Shown here: positions 11,036 to 22,681 of the stretch, in pieces
How the letters are laid out: every line of letters begins with the position of its first letter
How positions within the stretch are numbered: the first letter of the stretch is position 1
From: Chara braunii
Taxonomy: Eukaryota > Streptophyta > Charophyceae > Charales > Characeae
NCBI GenBank assembly: GCA_003427395.1
Contig: BFEA01000001.1
Coordinates: 12,269,504-12,333,503 of the forward strand
Reading direction: 5' to 3'
Length of the DNA stretch: 64,000 nucleotides
Notes under the pieces: model-generated
Databases searched by the model: none
What the model saw: the letters and a program-made list of their open reading frames with translations, nothing else
Told to the model about the DNA's origin: nothing
Made by a program: the position numbers and the translations under genes

Positions 11036-11430
11036 CTCAGTACCACACTATTTTTAGCGCAGTTGCTTGCTATTTTTAGCGCAGACCCGTCCTATTTTTA
11101 GCAGAGGCCCATGTTGTTTTTAGCACGGGACTGGTTGTTCGTGTCCCAAGGTTGGGCTTATCCCAGTCCCACACTATTTTTAGCACAGGGCCGTGTTATT
11201 TTTAGCGCAGGTCTGAGCTATTCTTAGCACAGGCCCATGCTATTTTTAGTGCAGGCCCGTGCTATTTTTAGCACGAGACTGGCTGTTCCTGTTCCAAGGC
11301 TGGGCCTGTTCTAGTCCTGCGCTATTTTTGGTGCAAGCCCGTGCTATTTTTAGCACAGGACTGTTTGTTCGTATTCCAAGGTCGGGACTAGTGGTAATTT
11401 TAGCGTAGACCTGGTCTATTTATAGCACAA
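11036..11430 (+). repeat. Hairpin array II: short units around TATTTTTAG
   Basis: At least twelve units of roughly 20-30 bp centred on GCTATTTTTAGC, each able to fold on a constant A-T5 loop. One example is CGTGCT/AGCACG at 11,258-11,275. They sit in larger units of about 100-135 bp that include an 8-bp stem GGGACTGG/CCAGTCCC (11,127/11,163). The units are degenerate, with stem changes often matched on both sides. Confidence 0.75.
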
Positions 11431-11477
11431 GCCCTAACCATGGGACAACAACACTTGGGCCCGACCTTTCAGTCTCT

Positions 11478-11490
11478 CCACTATAAAAGG
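11478..11490 (+). promoter_or_regulatory. TATA box
   Basis: CACTATAAAAGG directly downstream of hairpin array II. Together with the arrays upstream it suggests the U3 promoter of a plus-strand LTR element. No start site can be shown. Confidence 0.55.
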
Positions 11491-11694
11491 AAAGGCTATT
11501 TCATTGATAACACATGCGGGAATGCAAAAGTGCTGGTGCAACGCCAAGAGGAAACTAGGACTAAAGCAAGGAGTAAGTAAGGGGAGGAACGAGTTGAGTG
11601 AGGATCAGGCAGACAGGAGGTAAAGGGAGGGGAGAATTGCTATGGCAGGGGCATAGGTCAGGTTTCTAGCCAGGACCATAGTCCCATCTCCCGC

Positions 11695-11697
<3 letters not shown>

Positions 11698-11737
<40 letters not shown>

Positions 11738-11748
11738 TTTTTTTTTTT
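11698..11748. repeat. (CT)n followed by poly-T
   Basis: About 16 CT repeats running straight into about 19 T residues. Confidence 0.97.
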
Positions 11749-11815
11749 CATCCTTGCCTGTGCACCTTCCATCTTTCTGGCTAGCTATCCTCATACACGG
11801 TCATTTGATCTATAT

Positions 11816-13230
11816 GTGTGTTTATCCAATGCACTTGCGCTCATACTAGCTAGTGCACACGTGGATCAACACGGTCACGCGCACCTGCTACACGCCCACT
11901 GGATATGCCTTGTGTATCTTCGGGATCACTACCACGCGTGCCTGTTGTGCACCCACAAGATCTGTCTTGTGTATCTTTGGGATCACTACCACACACTCCT
12001 GCTGTGTGCCCACAACATTTCGAACTGAGGATTGTGTTGTGACCGCGTGGATCGCATTGTGGCCGTGCGCTCACAACACTGAGGATTGCATTGTGGTTGT
12101 ATGCCCACAACATCTCGAACTGAGGATCTCATTGTGACCGTGTGCCCACAACGTTTTGTATTGAGGATTGAATTATGGCCGTGCGCCCACAACACTGAGG
12201 ATCACATTATTGTTGTGCGCCACTTGCGCTCATACTAGTTAGTGCACGCCTCGATCAACATTGCCACGCGCCCCTGGATCAGAACTGCCACGCGCACCTG
12301 GATCAACACTTCCACGCGCGGTTGCTGCGCGCTCACTAGATCTGCCTTGTGTATCTTTGGGATCACTGCCACGCGCGTCTGTTGCGCGACCACTGGATCT
12401 GCCTTGTGTATCTTCGGGATCACTACCACGCGCGCCTGCTATGCGCGCATAAGATTTATCTTGTGTATCTTCGGGATCACTACCACTTGCTCCTGCTGTG
12501 CGCCTACAACATTTCGAACTGAGGATCGTGTTGTGACCGTGTGGATCGTATTGTGGTCATGCGCTCACAACACTGAGGATTGCATTGTGGTTGTGTGCCC
12601 ACAACATCTGGAACTGAGGATCGCATTGTGACCGTGCGTCCATAACGTTTTGTATTGAGGATCATTGTGGCCATGCGCCCACTACAGTGAGGATCACATT
12701 ATGGTTGTGAGCACAACATTCCGAACTGAGGATCGCATTGTGGTCGTGCGCCCACATTACTGAGGATCGCATTGTGGATGTGCGCCCACAATATTTTGAA
12801 CGGAGCATCATATTGTCACCGTGCGCCCACAATGTTTTGTATTGAGGATCGCATTGTGGTCATGCGCCCACAGCACTGAGGATCGAATTGTGGATGTGCG
12901 CTCACAACATTTCGAACTGAGCGCCTACAGTAATGAGGATCTCATTGTGGTCGTGCCCCCACAACATTTCGAAATGAGGATCACGTTGTGACCATGTGCC
13001 CACTACATTTTGTATTGATGATCACACTGTGGTCGTGCATCCACTGCATTTCAAACTAAGGATCAGATTGAGGCCATGCACTAGTGGCATTTCGTATTGA
13101 GAATCGGATTGAGACCGTGCACCCGCTACATTTCGTATTGAGGATCTAATTGATGTCCTGCGCTCACAACATTTTTTTACCGAGAATCAGAGTGCGGTTG
13201 TATGCCTGCAACATTTCGTATGAGGATCAA
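11816..13230. repeat. Minisatellite with higher-order duplication
   Basis: Degenerate units of about 34-41 bp built on CTGAGGATCGCATTGTGG and GCGCCCACAACATTTCG. A larger block starting CACTTGCGCTCATACTAG occurs twice, from about 11,830 and about 12,222, each followed by GTGTATCTTCGGGATCACTA repeats and then the short units. Open frames across it are repeat artefacts. Confidence 0.88.
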
Positions 13231-13440
13231 ATCACTCCATGCGTGAGTAATCGTGCCCACTGATATGTTGGCGGTATTCGCACTCTGAGCAACGAAATGC
13301 ATGGGGGTAATGTTGAACTGTGTTCATACTCATAACGCTAATGCTGAGTTGTGTTCCCACTTGGATTTAGTAATGCTAGGCAGCGTTTCGACATGGCTTG
13401 GTGATGTCAGGTCCTTGTGTCCGCACAGAGAAAAGAGCAG

Positions 13441-13925
13441 GGTTACTCAGCCTATTGGATTGTTGCTGATGTATTGCGCGTCCAAGCACGAACTGGTTGT
13501 TTCAGTGTGCGCCTAAGCCCGAACTTGTTGATTTAGTGTGGGCCCAAGCTTGGACTGGGTGATTTAGTGCACGCCTAAGTTCGACATTATTGTATTAGTA
13601 CACGCCCAGGCTCGGTTGTCGATTTAGTGCGCGCCCAGGCCCGACATTGTTGTTTTGGTGCACGCCCGTGCTTGGTATTGTTGTTTTAGTGCGCGCCTAA
13701 GCCGGAATTCGCTGATTGCGTGCGCGTTGACGCTCGGATTGGTTGATTTGGTGCACGCCCAAGCTCGAACTGGCAGATTGAGTGTGCGCCCAAGATCGGG
13801 CTGGCTGATTTGGTGCTCGTCCAACCTCGGACGGGCTGATAGAGTGCGCGTTCAAGCTCGACCTCGCTGATCTATGCCCAAGCTTGGACTTGCTGATATA
13901 GTGTGTGGCCAGACTCAAATTTGCT
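13441..13925. repeat. 31-bp minisatellite
   Basis: About 14 copies of a 31-bp unit close to GATTTAGTGCGCGCCCAAGC followed by TCGAACTTGTT. The period is not a multiple of three, so the open frames across it are not a repeat protein. Confidence 0.88.
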
Positions 13926-13944
13926 ATTACTGAGCACTGTCGCA

Positions 13945-14109
13945 CTTTTTCCAGTCAGGCCACTTCAGGCGACCAAAAAGCCAATAAGCTGTCACGTAGG
14001 ATTTTTATGAATTTTTACATTAAATAAACAAATTAAATAATGCAAATCCATTCTTGTTGTGTGCGTCCAGCTTCGAGCGAGACCTTTCAATTGCGGTCTT
14101 CGTCGGTCC
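13945..14109 (+). repeat. Family A repeat, left part (copy A1)
   Basis: Matches 19,575-19,745, sharing CACTTTTTCC, CCAAAAAGCCAATA, CTTCGAGCGAGACC and CGGTCTTCG. The match stops at about 14,109; the missing continuation (TGTCGAGCGC onward) resumes at about 19,246. Family B at 14,110-19,245 therefore appears inserted inside this copy. Confidence 0.75.
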
Positions 14110-15200
14110 CCGGTCTTAGAAATCTTTGATTACGATTCTGAACAATAATGATAATGCCAATAATGAATTGAAAATTTAAAAATATGTTATGTATAAATCA
14201 AGTTTTGTTGATTTAAAAAATTTGAGAACTGCTACAAGATCAGTAGAAAGCATAGTCTCAGGCAAGGTCAATGCAAACAAATCGGGATTGACTGACTCAA
14301 AGCAAAAACAAGATGAATGAAAGAAAGTAAGAACTTATAATAATCTTAGAAAGTACAGAAGGATAGATATGGTCAGTACTCGTCAATAGTCCTCCCTCTC
14401 CCGCTCAAGTTTCATCCTCAATCTCTCATTGGACATTGCGTCTCTTGTGCCTTGAGCCACACCTATGTACTTCCCAAGATTATGGTCTAGAGATGTGGAG
14501 CCACCCTAAAACCTGCAAGTTTCAAATACGTCCATCCAAAGCCAAAGATACGGAAAGCATAGCACATAACTTCTCTCATACAATAGGAAGATGTGGCTTG
14601 CAGAAGATCCCTTGTCTGAGATGCCGAAACTATGAGTGTTCAGTTATTGCCTCTTAGTCAATCTCTATAGAGGAGATATACCTCTTGGGTCAAATCGACC
14701 AAGTCACTCAGTAAGAACCATCTGTGAGGAGAAAAGGTACCAGAGGTCCGGGGTCATCAGTGTAAAGCTTGGGTCCAAAGCTACGAATCAGATTTGTGCC
14801 ACTATCGTCAAACTCTCGCTCTCTCGCCTTAAGATATTTGGCTGTTGGGATCCATACTAAATCAAAGGCTTCACATAGATCCTTAGGTCATTAATAGTAC
14901 CTTCTGCAAACTCAGTGAGAACCACAAAGATTGAGAAATTTTATTGTCTGAAACCAATTGGACTGACATATCGGTACTGGAAAGCATCCTTGAAAGCAAT
15001 CTGGTTGAGACTGGTCAAGACCAACCCTTCAATTGAAAATGACTGAACTACACTCATATGAGTGACAATTACTGCAAGTTTCTTATGATATATCTCGCCT
15101 GTTTGACTGTCTACGACGATGTAGCTGTGTTGATCGTCTCACCACTGTGATTATGATAATTCACTGTGTACTCGATTATGGATTTTCTTTTGACAATGCT

Positions 15201-15482
15201 AAGTATTTTTTTTCTCATCTGATTCTTGAATGATGTGATGTAGTTTGTCTCAGTGTCTTCCCACTTGTCCTATCTCTTATACACATCTAGATGTGTATAA
15301 GAGACAGGGTGTAGTTTGTCTCAGTGTCTTCCCACTTGTCAGATCTCTTTCATAGTGTTTTCCATATTACCCACAAAGTATTTTTTTTCTCATCTGATTC
15401 TTGAATGATGTGATGTAGTTTGTCTCAGTGTCTTCCCACTTGTCAGATCTCTTTCATAGTGTTTTCCATATTACCCACAAAA
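15201..15482. other. Assembly artefact: duplicated sequence around an adapter
   Basis: The phrase starting AGTATTTTTTTTCTCATC and ending CTTCCCACTTGTC appears at 15,201-15,269 and again from 15,377. A further partial copy lies right after the adapter at 15,270-15,307. The near-exact repetition around a synthetic adapter points to misassembly, not biology. Confidence 0.85.
15270..15307. other. Nextera mate-pair junction adapter (contaminant)
   Basis: A 38-bp palindrome with the halves CTATCTCTTATACACATCT and AGATGTGTATAAGAGACAG. The second half is the Tn5 mosaic end exactly; the first differs from it by one base. This is synthetic library sequence left in the assembly. Confidence 0.97.
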
Positions 15483-18400
15483 CGTTCCTCTTTCTCATTT
15501 CTTCCCCTTACTATAACTGAGAATTCAAACAACTCTTATGCCACAAAGCAAAGTTATTTGTTCTCAACTGTACTTTGGTCCTTTCTTATTTTGTCACTTG
15601 AAATGAGATAATCAGATTGAACTCACTATTACGGTAAAATTATTAATGGTTACCGACAACCCTTATTGCTCGGTCAACAGTCTCGATGGATAAAAGTGTG
15701 ATGTGCAATTTTTCGTCTTATCCATACAAATATATGATATATTCAATGAACTTATGATTCTTCTCTAACTCTAGTGTTTGCTATCTCATTGACTTTATGT
15801 GGTACTGGACATCTTCAACAACTTTCTCCTCCCAGCCTTCCACTTTGTCTTGGTAAAGAGTATGGAGGATTACTTGTATATTCTCACTTCTTAAGGTTTT
15901 CCCTTCTTCTCTGCAAAATCCCATTGCAAAGACCCTTGGATGAGAGGCTAAAAAGTATACAAGGGAACCTTCATTATTCGGAGGTCTTGAAAGTCGTTCA
16001 AATTTATCATCAATAACAGACTATTGATACTAACTTCAACGGGCTCAGGGTGAATTGACCCGTAGTCAAAGCACGTAGGAACAATATATTGCTAAGGCTA
16101 GCGACAAACAAGCCATAGTAAATTCGAACTACAATCCACCCACTACTATTTTTTTAGTAGACAACTAACTGCAAAAATCTTCAACTCCTCCTTGGTTGTA
16201 AGTAGCCTTTGATTTCAGTAGTTGAAGAGGGAATATAAGTTTATCTTGATGTGTAACCTTATGACACGATTGAGGAAACTATTGGTAATTTACTACACTG
16301 CCAGTTTATTCTCCAAAATAAAGGGCTTGCTGACGACAAACAACTGCTAAGAGGCTAAAAGTAGCAACACTTGCAACTGATGCTCTTTGTTGCTGCGACA
16401 AATCTCTGAATCTCTTCACGAGTAAACCACTGTAGATACTAGCTATACACAGTCTGTTACCGAGTCTTACGAAAAACTGTCCATTGCCGAGTCTCATAAC
16501 GAAACGGCTTACTGCTGAGACTCACGGTGGACAATATACGCTTTTATGACAACAAAAAGTGTGATCAGCCATAACCCCTGTTCACATATAATACAACTTG
16601 TTGTTGGACACATCTGATTGTATACAGCACGGGGATGTTGCAAAGCAGTAACCTCATTCGTATATAATACGGGGAGTAGCAGTAAGAAACCCCCGTTAAT
16701 ATACCACCAGACGAAGTAATTGAATAACGCTTCACGAAGCAATCCTCATTAATAGTTAGAGCGAAATAGAACTCCTAGTTGTTTCTGTTCAAGTACTTGA
16801 TAGCGCATCACCAGTGGTGATTTTTTCTTGAATAAGTGTGTAACTTACTGACGAAAGCAAGCAATGTTTGAATAATGTGTTAGTTCTACTAAAATGAATC
16901 TCACTAGAATACCGCACAGGGTGTTATTGAATACTATTCTCGTTGTAATGGTTGGTTGGAAACTAAAGTACCAGGTGCAGTATAATAAATCAAAATTAAC
17001 AAATATGATTTAATTATTAGTTAAATCTTTAAAGAAGATTAAACTTTTATTTGTCTGACGTTGGTACGCAATAAGTTAGAAAGAAATAAATAATGCAATT
17101 ATCAAGATTAGGGTAGTCCAACTTGTGCATGCATAAGATAATCGAATCTCTAGGTTGATCCCTCTATGTCTCTAACACGCTTAGTAGTTGTGGACTAATC
17201 AGGTCCACATGGCGTTCATAACCTACTAACGCTAATGGGTTGAACTAATCTCAACAAAATTCAAATCGGTGTCAATTCCTACCTCTTCACTTATTTACCT
17301 ATTTTAAACCACCTAGAATGTTTAATATTAGGACAAGTCTCCATCAATTAAAAACTTAGCAAGCAAATACATTATTTTCCTTAGAGTGCGTTCTCTTGCT
17401 CATTGAACGATGATGCACGATAAGAAGGAGTTAATGAAACTGATTTGCATGTTTTTCTTACATTTCTATGTCAACCCTTCTTGCAAAAGAAACGTTGAGT
17501 TACCATCGACTTCTGATTCATAAAATGAAGCTCAATCGATAAGCATACAAAAACAAGTGTTTACCATTTCGTCATTTTGAGTCAGTATGTTCATGAAGCA
17601 AGTAATAAAGGACATTGCTCGATACCAAACTTATCACAGTTAAAAACTATGCACGTTCTTAATGCTTATTTTAAAATTAACAAAACATGATGGAAATGGT
17701 CAAAAAATTCAAGAGTGGAAACGTGAGTTTTTATCTGTCAGATTCGATCATGCGCCACTCAACTCAACTGTCAGAATCTCATGACTAACGATCAAATCCT
17801 TCGCCGATCAGAATTATCAGAAAATAATCGTATTACTACATTCTTCCATTCTTTATCATAATCAAACTAAACGAGTAAGGACAACTACTAGCACTTTGCA
17901 TCGTGTTATTCCCCACTTTTGTTGTCCATAAACACTTCATGTGTGATCCTCTTCAATGCGCCGGCGTACTATTAATGATCAGTAACGCCGCATTGTTTCT
18001 TTTTCTGGTCACATATGATAAAAGTTTGGAAACAGTACAATTGACATTGACTTCTTACTTACAAATAAAACTTCAAAGAGAGATTTGCATACGAGTCTCT
18101 CAAGTGTAGCACATCTCATCAAAATAAAAATGTGGTTGGAGTCACTGGGAAGCTACTCTCGCATCGTCGTCTGAGTAACAATCGTCCCATAGTTATTTCA
18201 CATACCCTACCTCATTTAAGTAGCGAACTCATCTGCACTTGGCCTAGGCACTAGTGAGAGGAACGACCATCTTGGCCGTTTTCCTGAAATCTAATTTTGG
18301 CAGATCACTCGACTTCATGACCTCTCACTCATAGTTGATACTTACTAGTCATGCCTTCATAACTTCAAGACAGATACCGGGCAAATACAATTCTCACGTG

Positions 18401-19245
18401 ACAGCCGGTACCTGATTTGGTCACTCTCTCGCACTTCTACTTGATAAGAATATTAGTAACAGTAGCAACAATGCAGACCGCACGAAGAAATATGTGATAT
18501 CCAAGAAAAAAAAAACGACATCATTGCTCACTTGCGTCCCTGAAGAAGCTTAAGCCTTAGTCTTGCCATCAATGACTGTCTTATGACACTTCAGCATCTA
18601 TACACACAACACTATGGCTTAAATGATAGAATGCGACGTCAATAAAAAAATTCTCACACAACACGTTAACGAATGTCTGATTTGCATCATTCGTGTGTCG
18701 TTAATCATACCTTGCTCGTACTTCAAGAGAAAACGTTGCCCGAAGGTTACCCTACTCGTAACTTACAGCGTCGTCCTCTATACTCGCCTTGTCATCTTGT
18801 GGACAACAAGCGACTCAACCTTTCCTCCTTCTTTACTCACCAAAACACAAGTGAAAGTGAAGTCGATCATCGCTTGTAGTCCAATAAAGGGTGTCCGTGC
18901 AAGCAACCTCAACCATGCGTTCAATGAATGTCTGATTCCTTTTATATGCGCTCACTAATGGTGTTCTTAGTTGCTCGTTCTTTCTCATTTTGTCATGACA
19001 TGAACGAAGTTGACAGGAAAATCAGGTAAGGCGAGTCGAATGAAAATGTAGATGATAACGACTTCAGGAAGTGTGCATCTCTGCAATCACTTTCAAGATA
19101 TGACCGCTATCACCCACGCTGGAGTTAATGACCCGTATACGTCAACTTTACTTTCTCTACGGCTTACAACCACCTCATGGACTCATTGCGTTTGTTAGTA
19201 GCGTCATGCCTTGAGCGAGGGAGGTGACGTCAACTAAATTGTCTT

Positions 19246-19572
19246 CACGTTGTCGAGCGCTCGGTCCTGCAGGGGGACCCTCCCGGCCGCGGCACGCAGG
19301 ATTTGTGCAGAATTTTTTCGTTGTAGAGCTTTCGTCGCTCCAACCGAGTACGCCAACCATACCTCTCGCGAAGCCCTACGACAGGATAGGGTCACGCAAG
19401 GTACAACTTACCTCTGCCCGAGGGGTTGTCACCACCCTTGGACATGCGTATCCCTGCCGAGCTACCGAACCACGTGCAACGCTTCTCAGTTGCAATCGCA
19501 GAGGTGACCTAGTCGAGGGCGTTTCTCGTACGTTGTAGCATAGAGGGTACGTTTAGTTGAACGCCTTAATCA
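19246..19572 (+). repeat. Family A repeat, right part (copy A1)
   Basis: Continuation of the copy split at 14,109. It carries the family hallmark blocks GCAGGGGGACCCTCCCGGCC, CCCTACGACAGGATAGGG, GTTGTCACCACCC and CTCGTACGTTGTAGCATAG. Frames across it are not conserved between copies and I do not regard them as genes. Confidence 0.8.
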
Positions 19573-19574
19573 GA

Positions 19575-20970
19575 CCAGTACACTGTCACACTTTTTCCGG
19601 TCCGACCACTTTTGACGACCAGAAAGCCAATAGGTTGTCACATAGGATTTTGAAGACTTTGGCATTAATTAATTTAAGCAAATATGTCGTGTGCGTTAGG
19701 CTTCGAGCGAGACCCTTTAGTTACGGTCTTCGCCGGTCTCCGGTGTCGAGCGCATCAGTCCGGCACCGCGCAAGGCAGCGCGGGACCCTCCCGGCCGCGT
19801 CACGCAGGAGTTGGTTTATTCCTTCGTCGCGAATACACATGGAGCTTCCGCAAGCCGCTCCGGCCGAGTGCGCCAGCCATACCTCCCTCGAGCCCCTACG
19901 ACAGGATAGGGCCTACGCGAGGCACGACTTACCTCCACCTTACGGGAGTTGTCACCTCCCTTCGGTGGGCGTATCCCCACCGAGCTACCAGTCCATAATA
20001 CGAAAGCTGATCAGTTGCAATCGCAGAGGTGGACCGAACGAGGGCATTTCTCGTTCGCTGTAGCATAGGGGGTACACGCGGTAATACGCCTCTATTAGAC
20101 CCGCACGTGAACCGACATCTTGGGAGGCTATGATGGTGTACTATGTAGTGCGCATAATCAAGCGGTCTCTCGTGGATTCGAGTACCGCTTATGACGCTCA
20201 AGTGTCAGACTCGAAGTGTTGTGAGAGTCTGATTCCTCACGGATATTGCACGGCTGAAGGAATAGTCGTGCAGCCGCCACGAGACCTCCGGCCTTTGATC
20301 TAAGCGTCTCGGTAAGCAAGGCAAATAGGCTTTGCACGGGGGCAGATTCCTTCCTTGCAGAGTCTAGGGCTTGGGATGTCCTGGACAAGGGCCTTGAATC
20401 CCGGTCCATGACCAACGTCCAACTATAAAAATCTTCTAAAAAGCAAAGGATAAAAGAGGGTTTTCCTTTTCTCTCAAACGCATAATATGTTTAACCCTTA
20501 CGCGCGGTCGCAATAGGCCGCACGAAACACTCGAGACACATATATATAGAGGGTTATTAATATAGGACGATCACTTCTCACAGTCATAGTGAGACTCCTC
20601 TCAGCCATATATGTATGTAATCGCAGGCAGTCACATCCTGAGTCCGAACCACAATTATACCTGCAATCACATCAAGATTCAACAAAAGTCCACGCACTTC
20701 ACGGGGTCAACTTCAACCATTTTCTATGCTCATATCCCTCGCGTTAGCCACACAAACCTCACTCTTGTGCAACTCCCCAAAATAAATACTCAGTACTTTT
20801 GTTAAATGGCTATTCAATAAAGTCCGGGTGAAAAACACAATGAAACAGTTCAAACCACAGGGCTAAAGCCTTTAGGTTAAGTGGCAAGAGTAGATTGGAG
20901 TTGAATCGTTAACCGACAAATCGGCAACCGACCTGTTATAAGTGATACCAGTAGATGATCCTCGTAGGAT
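19575..20970 (+). repeat. Family A repeat, copy A2, directly after A1
   Basis: The fullest upstream copy: left part, GC-rich core, then a segment ending in a TATA box and GCAATCACATCAA. It aligns with 62,781-64,000, lacking about 270 bp between GGCT and GATGG (near 20,130) that A5 has. Short hairpins occur (TGAGAGTCTGATTCCTCA; CGGCTG/CAGCCG). The tail at about 20,805-20,970 also matches 57,570-57,690. It looks like an LTR or other promoter-bearing repeat; coding capacity is not evident. Confidence 0.75.
20420..20432 (+). promoter_or_regulatory. TATA box of family A copy A2
   Basis: AACTATAAAAATC, conserved in position with copy A5 (63,740), where it reads GACTATAAAAATC. Conservation between copies supports a real promoter element of the repeat. 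Confidence 0.55.
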
Positions 20971-21156
20971 CAAGTTGAAACTAGTCCAAATCCTGAATCA
21001 AACGATCAAGAGGACCTGTAACACATGACAGGCCAATCCCAAAGCTAAAATTATAAGTGTATGGAGAATACAACTTCATAACACATTCTCACCCAAGACC
21101 CTCCTAATTGACTAAGTTTGAATCTACCTTTAAGCAGTGCCTAAAGCAAAGGTAAG

Positions 21157-21170
21157 CCCTGACATAATCT
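21157..21170 (+). repeat. Candidate target-site duplication left of the Penelope-like element
   Basis: CCCTGACATAATCT here and CCCTGGCATAATCT at 27,949-27,962, immediately past the right end of the element: 13 of 14 bases match. On the left there are about 45 bp between this site and the start of the repeated region, so the assignment is tentative. Confidence 0.35.
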
Positions 21171-21215
21171 GCGGGGTTTTTGTAAGCAGTGCCTAAAGCA
21201 AAGCTGCCTAACACA

Positions 21216-22304
21216 TTCTCCATGAACTGTAACAACGACGGCTCGATCTGCAGTTCTGTCCTCTCTCTAGCGGAGGAACTGAAGAAATCGAGTTACCCGA
21301 CTACAGTAGTCATCTCTGGCCTGAAGTGGATGTGCAGGCGTGACAAGAGACCCCTATGGATCATGCTGCAGAAAGTTGTTGAGTTACTGTACATGGGTAA
21401 TCGGCGACAAAGAAGATGAGGTCCGCCTGCCTAGGCTATCCCTGTCAAGATTTGCGTTTTGACCCATTCTGAATACATGGTCGCAAGTAACATGCTGCTG
21501 TTCCCTCGGTTTTGCAGGAAAGCCCAGCAGGCTGAGTGCCTTTTGCGCGAATGAATCTGCATATCCTTTTGTTCATATATCATGTTTGTCCGTACCTGTA
21601 TGTAACCTCCGTTTCAGAGGAATATANNNNNNNNNNNNNNNNNNNNNNNNNNNNNNNNNNNNNNNNNNNNNTTTGCGCGAATGAATCTGCATATCCTTTT
21701 GTTCATATATCATGTTTGTCCGTACCTGTATGTAACCTCCGTTTCAGAGGAATATACAGGTATGGACTTGAAATTTTTCTCTATTTTCTACAAATTCAGT
21801 AGGTGCCATGGGATCTGGCGTGCCTTTGTGCGCGGATAAATCCGCTTATCCTTTTGAGTCTGGGTGGAGTCTGTACCTGTATGAAACCCCCTTGTCGTGG
21901 GATATACAGCTATGGACCATAATTTTCTCTAATTTTCATAAATTAGTGGGTAGAGGTACCAAGAGATCTGGCTAGTTGTACATGTATGTAACCTCCTTTC
22001 GTGGGAATATACAGGAGCTGACCGAAAATTTTAGCTGTTTTAGAAAAGTAAGAAAAAGTGTCGGACCGAAAGCGGAGGGCGCGCACCGAAATGCTTGTGT
22101 AGGCTTAGCATAGAACGAAGTAGTATATTATGATGAGTAGAGAAAAGTAAATCCTCAATCTGAGTGGCGTGATGAGTGAAAGGGTTGAGTTATCCTGACG
22201 GATGACGCCAGGGATGGTGAGAAGGAGATAACGACGCCATGATATTAAAGCTCATGTTATCTTCTTCTTCTTTATTATTGTCATTTGTGTAACCTTTCTC
22301 TCTC
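21216..22304 (+). repeat. Left pseudo-LTR of the Penelope-like element
   Basis: Matches 26,987-27,947. It begins inside the RT C-terminal coding sequence (frame to 21,419, ending NRRQRR) and ends in a CTCTCTC stretch. It appears longer than the right copy by 130 bp only because of the 45-N gap and its flanking duplication. It contains the triple hairpin described for the right copy. Confidence 0.9.
21542..21756. other. 45-N assembly gap flanked by an identical 85-bp duplication
   Basis: 21,542-21,626 and 21,672-21,756 are identical, separated by N at 21,627-21,671. The right pseudo-LTR has this segment once, so the duplication is an unmerged overlap of contig ends. Confidence 0.95.
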
Positions 22305-22681
22305 ATGGACATCACCCTTAGTTTCAACCCTGCCGTGGCTCGGTAACGAGACTAAGGTGCCGTTTTCACGTAGGTGAATCCGCGCTTACCCGTCGTGATT
22401 TATTTCCTTTGTTACCCATTTAGGTAACTGCGTGCTAATCGCTATCGGTGTTTCCTTGCTTTCCCTTTATTTACTGCGATTTGGTTGTTATATCGCGATA
22501 CTTTGCCACTGATAATTGCTCAATTTTACCGAGCTTGTTGTATAGGTGTGTGTCCTTTTATTTTATTTGTATGAATGTCATCACGTACTAAGTAGATATA
22601 TACCCCGGGAATCTGTTTTTTTTTAGTCTCGCTCCGCTACCCGCTTTCCTTCCTCCGGGAAATGGAGATCCGATTGTTCCT
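22305..22681 (+). other. Leader region of the Penelope-like element
   Basis: Non-coding sequence between the left pseudo-LTR and the first open frame. No hammerhead ribozyme core was recognised here or in the pseudo-LTRs; N-terminal-nuclease elements are reported to lack the canonical one. Confidence 0.4.

Larger units (their letters stand above)
14110..19245 (-). mobile_element. Unknown repeat family B, copy 1, nested in family A
   Basis: Homologous along its length to 33,246-37,510. Shared blocks include TTTGAGAACTG, AATGCAAACAAATC, ACTGACTCAA and TTGGGTCC-AAGCTACG. On the minus strand both copies encode related protein segments. This copy has several stops, for example around 15,690-15,740 (matching 34,640-34,530) and 14,870-14,640. 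No RT, transposase or other known domain can be recognised. Right-hand ends of both copies share a GAGGTGACG-CAAC-AAA block. The remaining sequence is AT-rich and non-coding. It could be a DNA transposon or a non-autonomous LTR element; terminal repeats are not evident. Confidence 0.6.

Noticed and set aside
11040-13925. CRISPR array
   Set aside because: Repeats are degenerate, without unique spacers of constant size, and the genome is eukaryotic.
20158-20415. Minus-strand frame shared with 63,564-63,764
   Set aside because: Both lie in the promoter-like part of family A; the frames differ in start and stop and contain hairpins, so shared descent explains the similarity without coding.
21800-22100. 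Hammerhead ribozyme in the pseudo-LTR
   Set aside because: The CTGATGA and GAAA core motifs are not present in the right arrangement.
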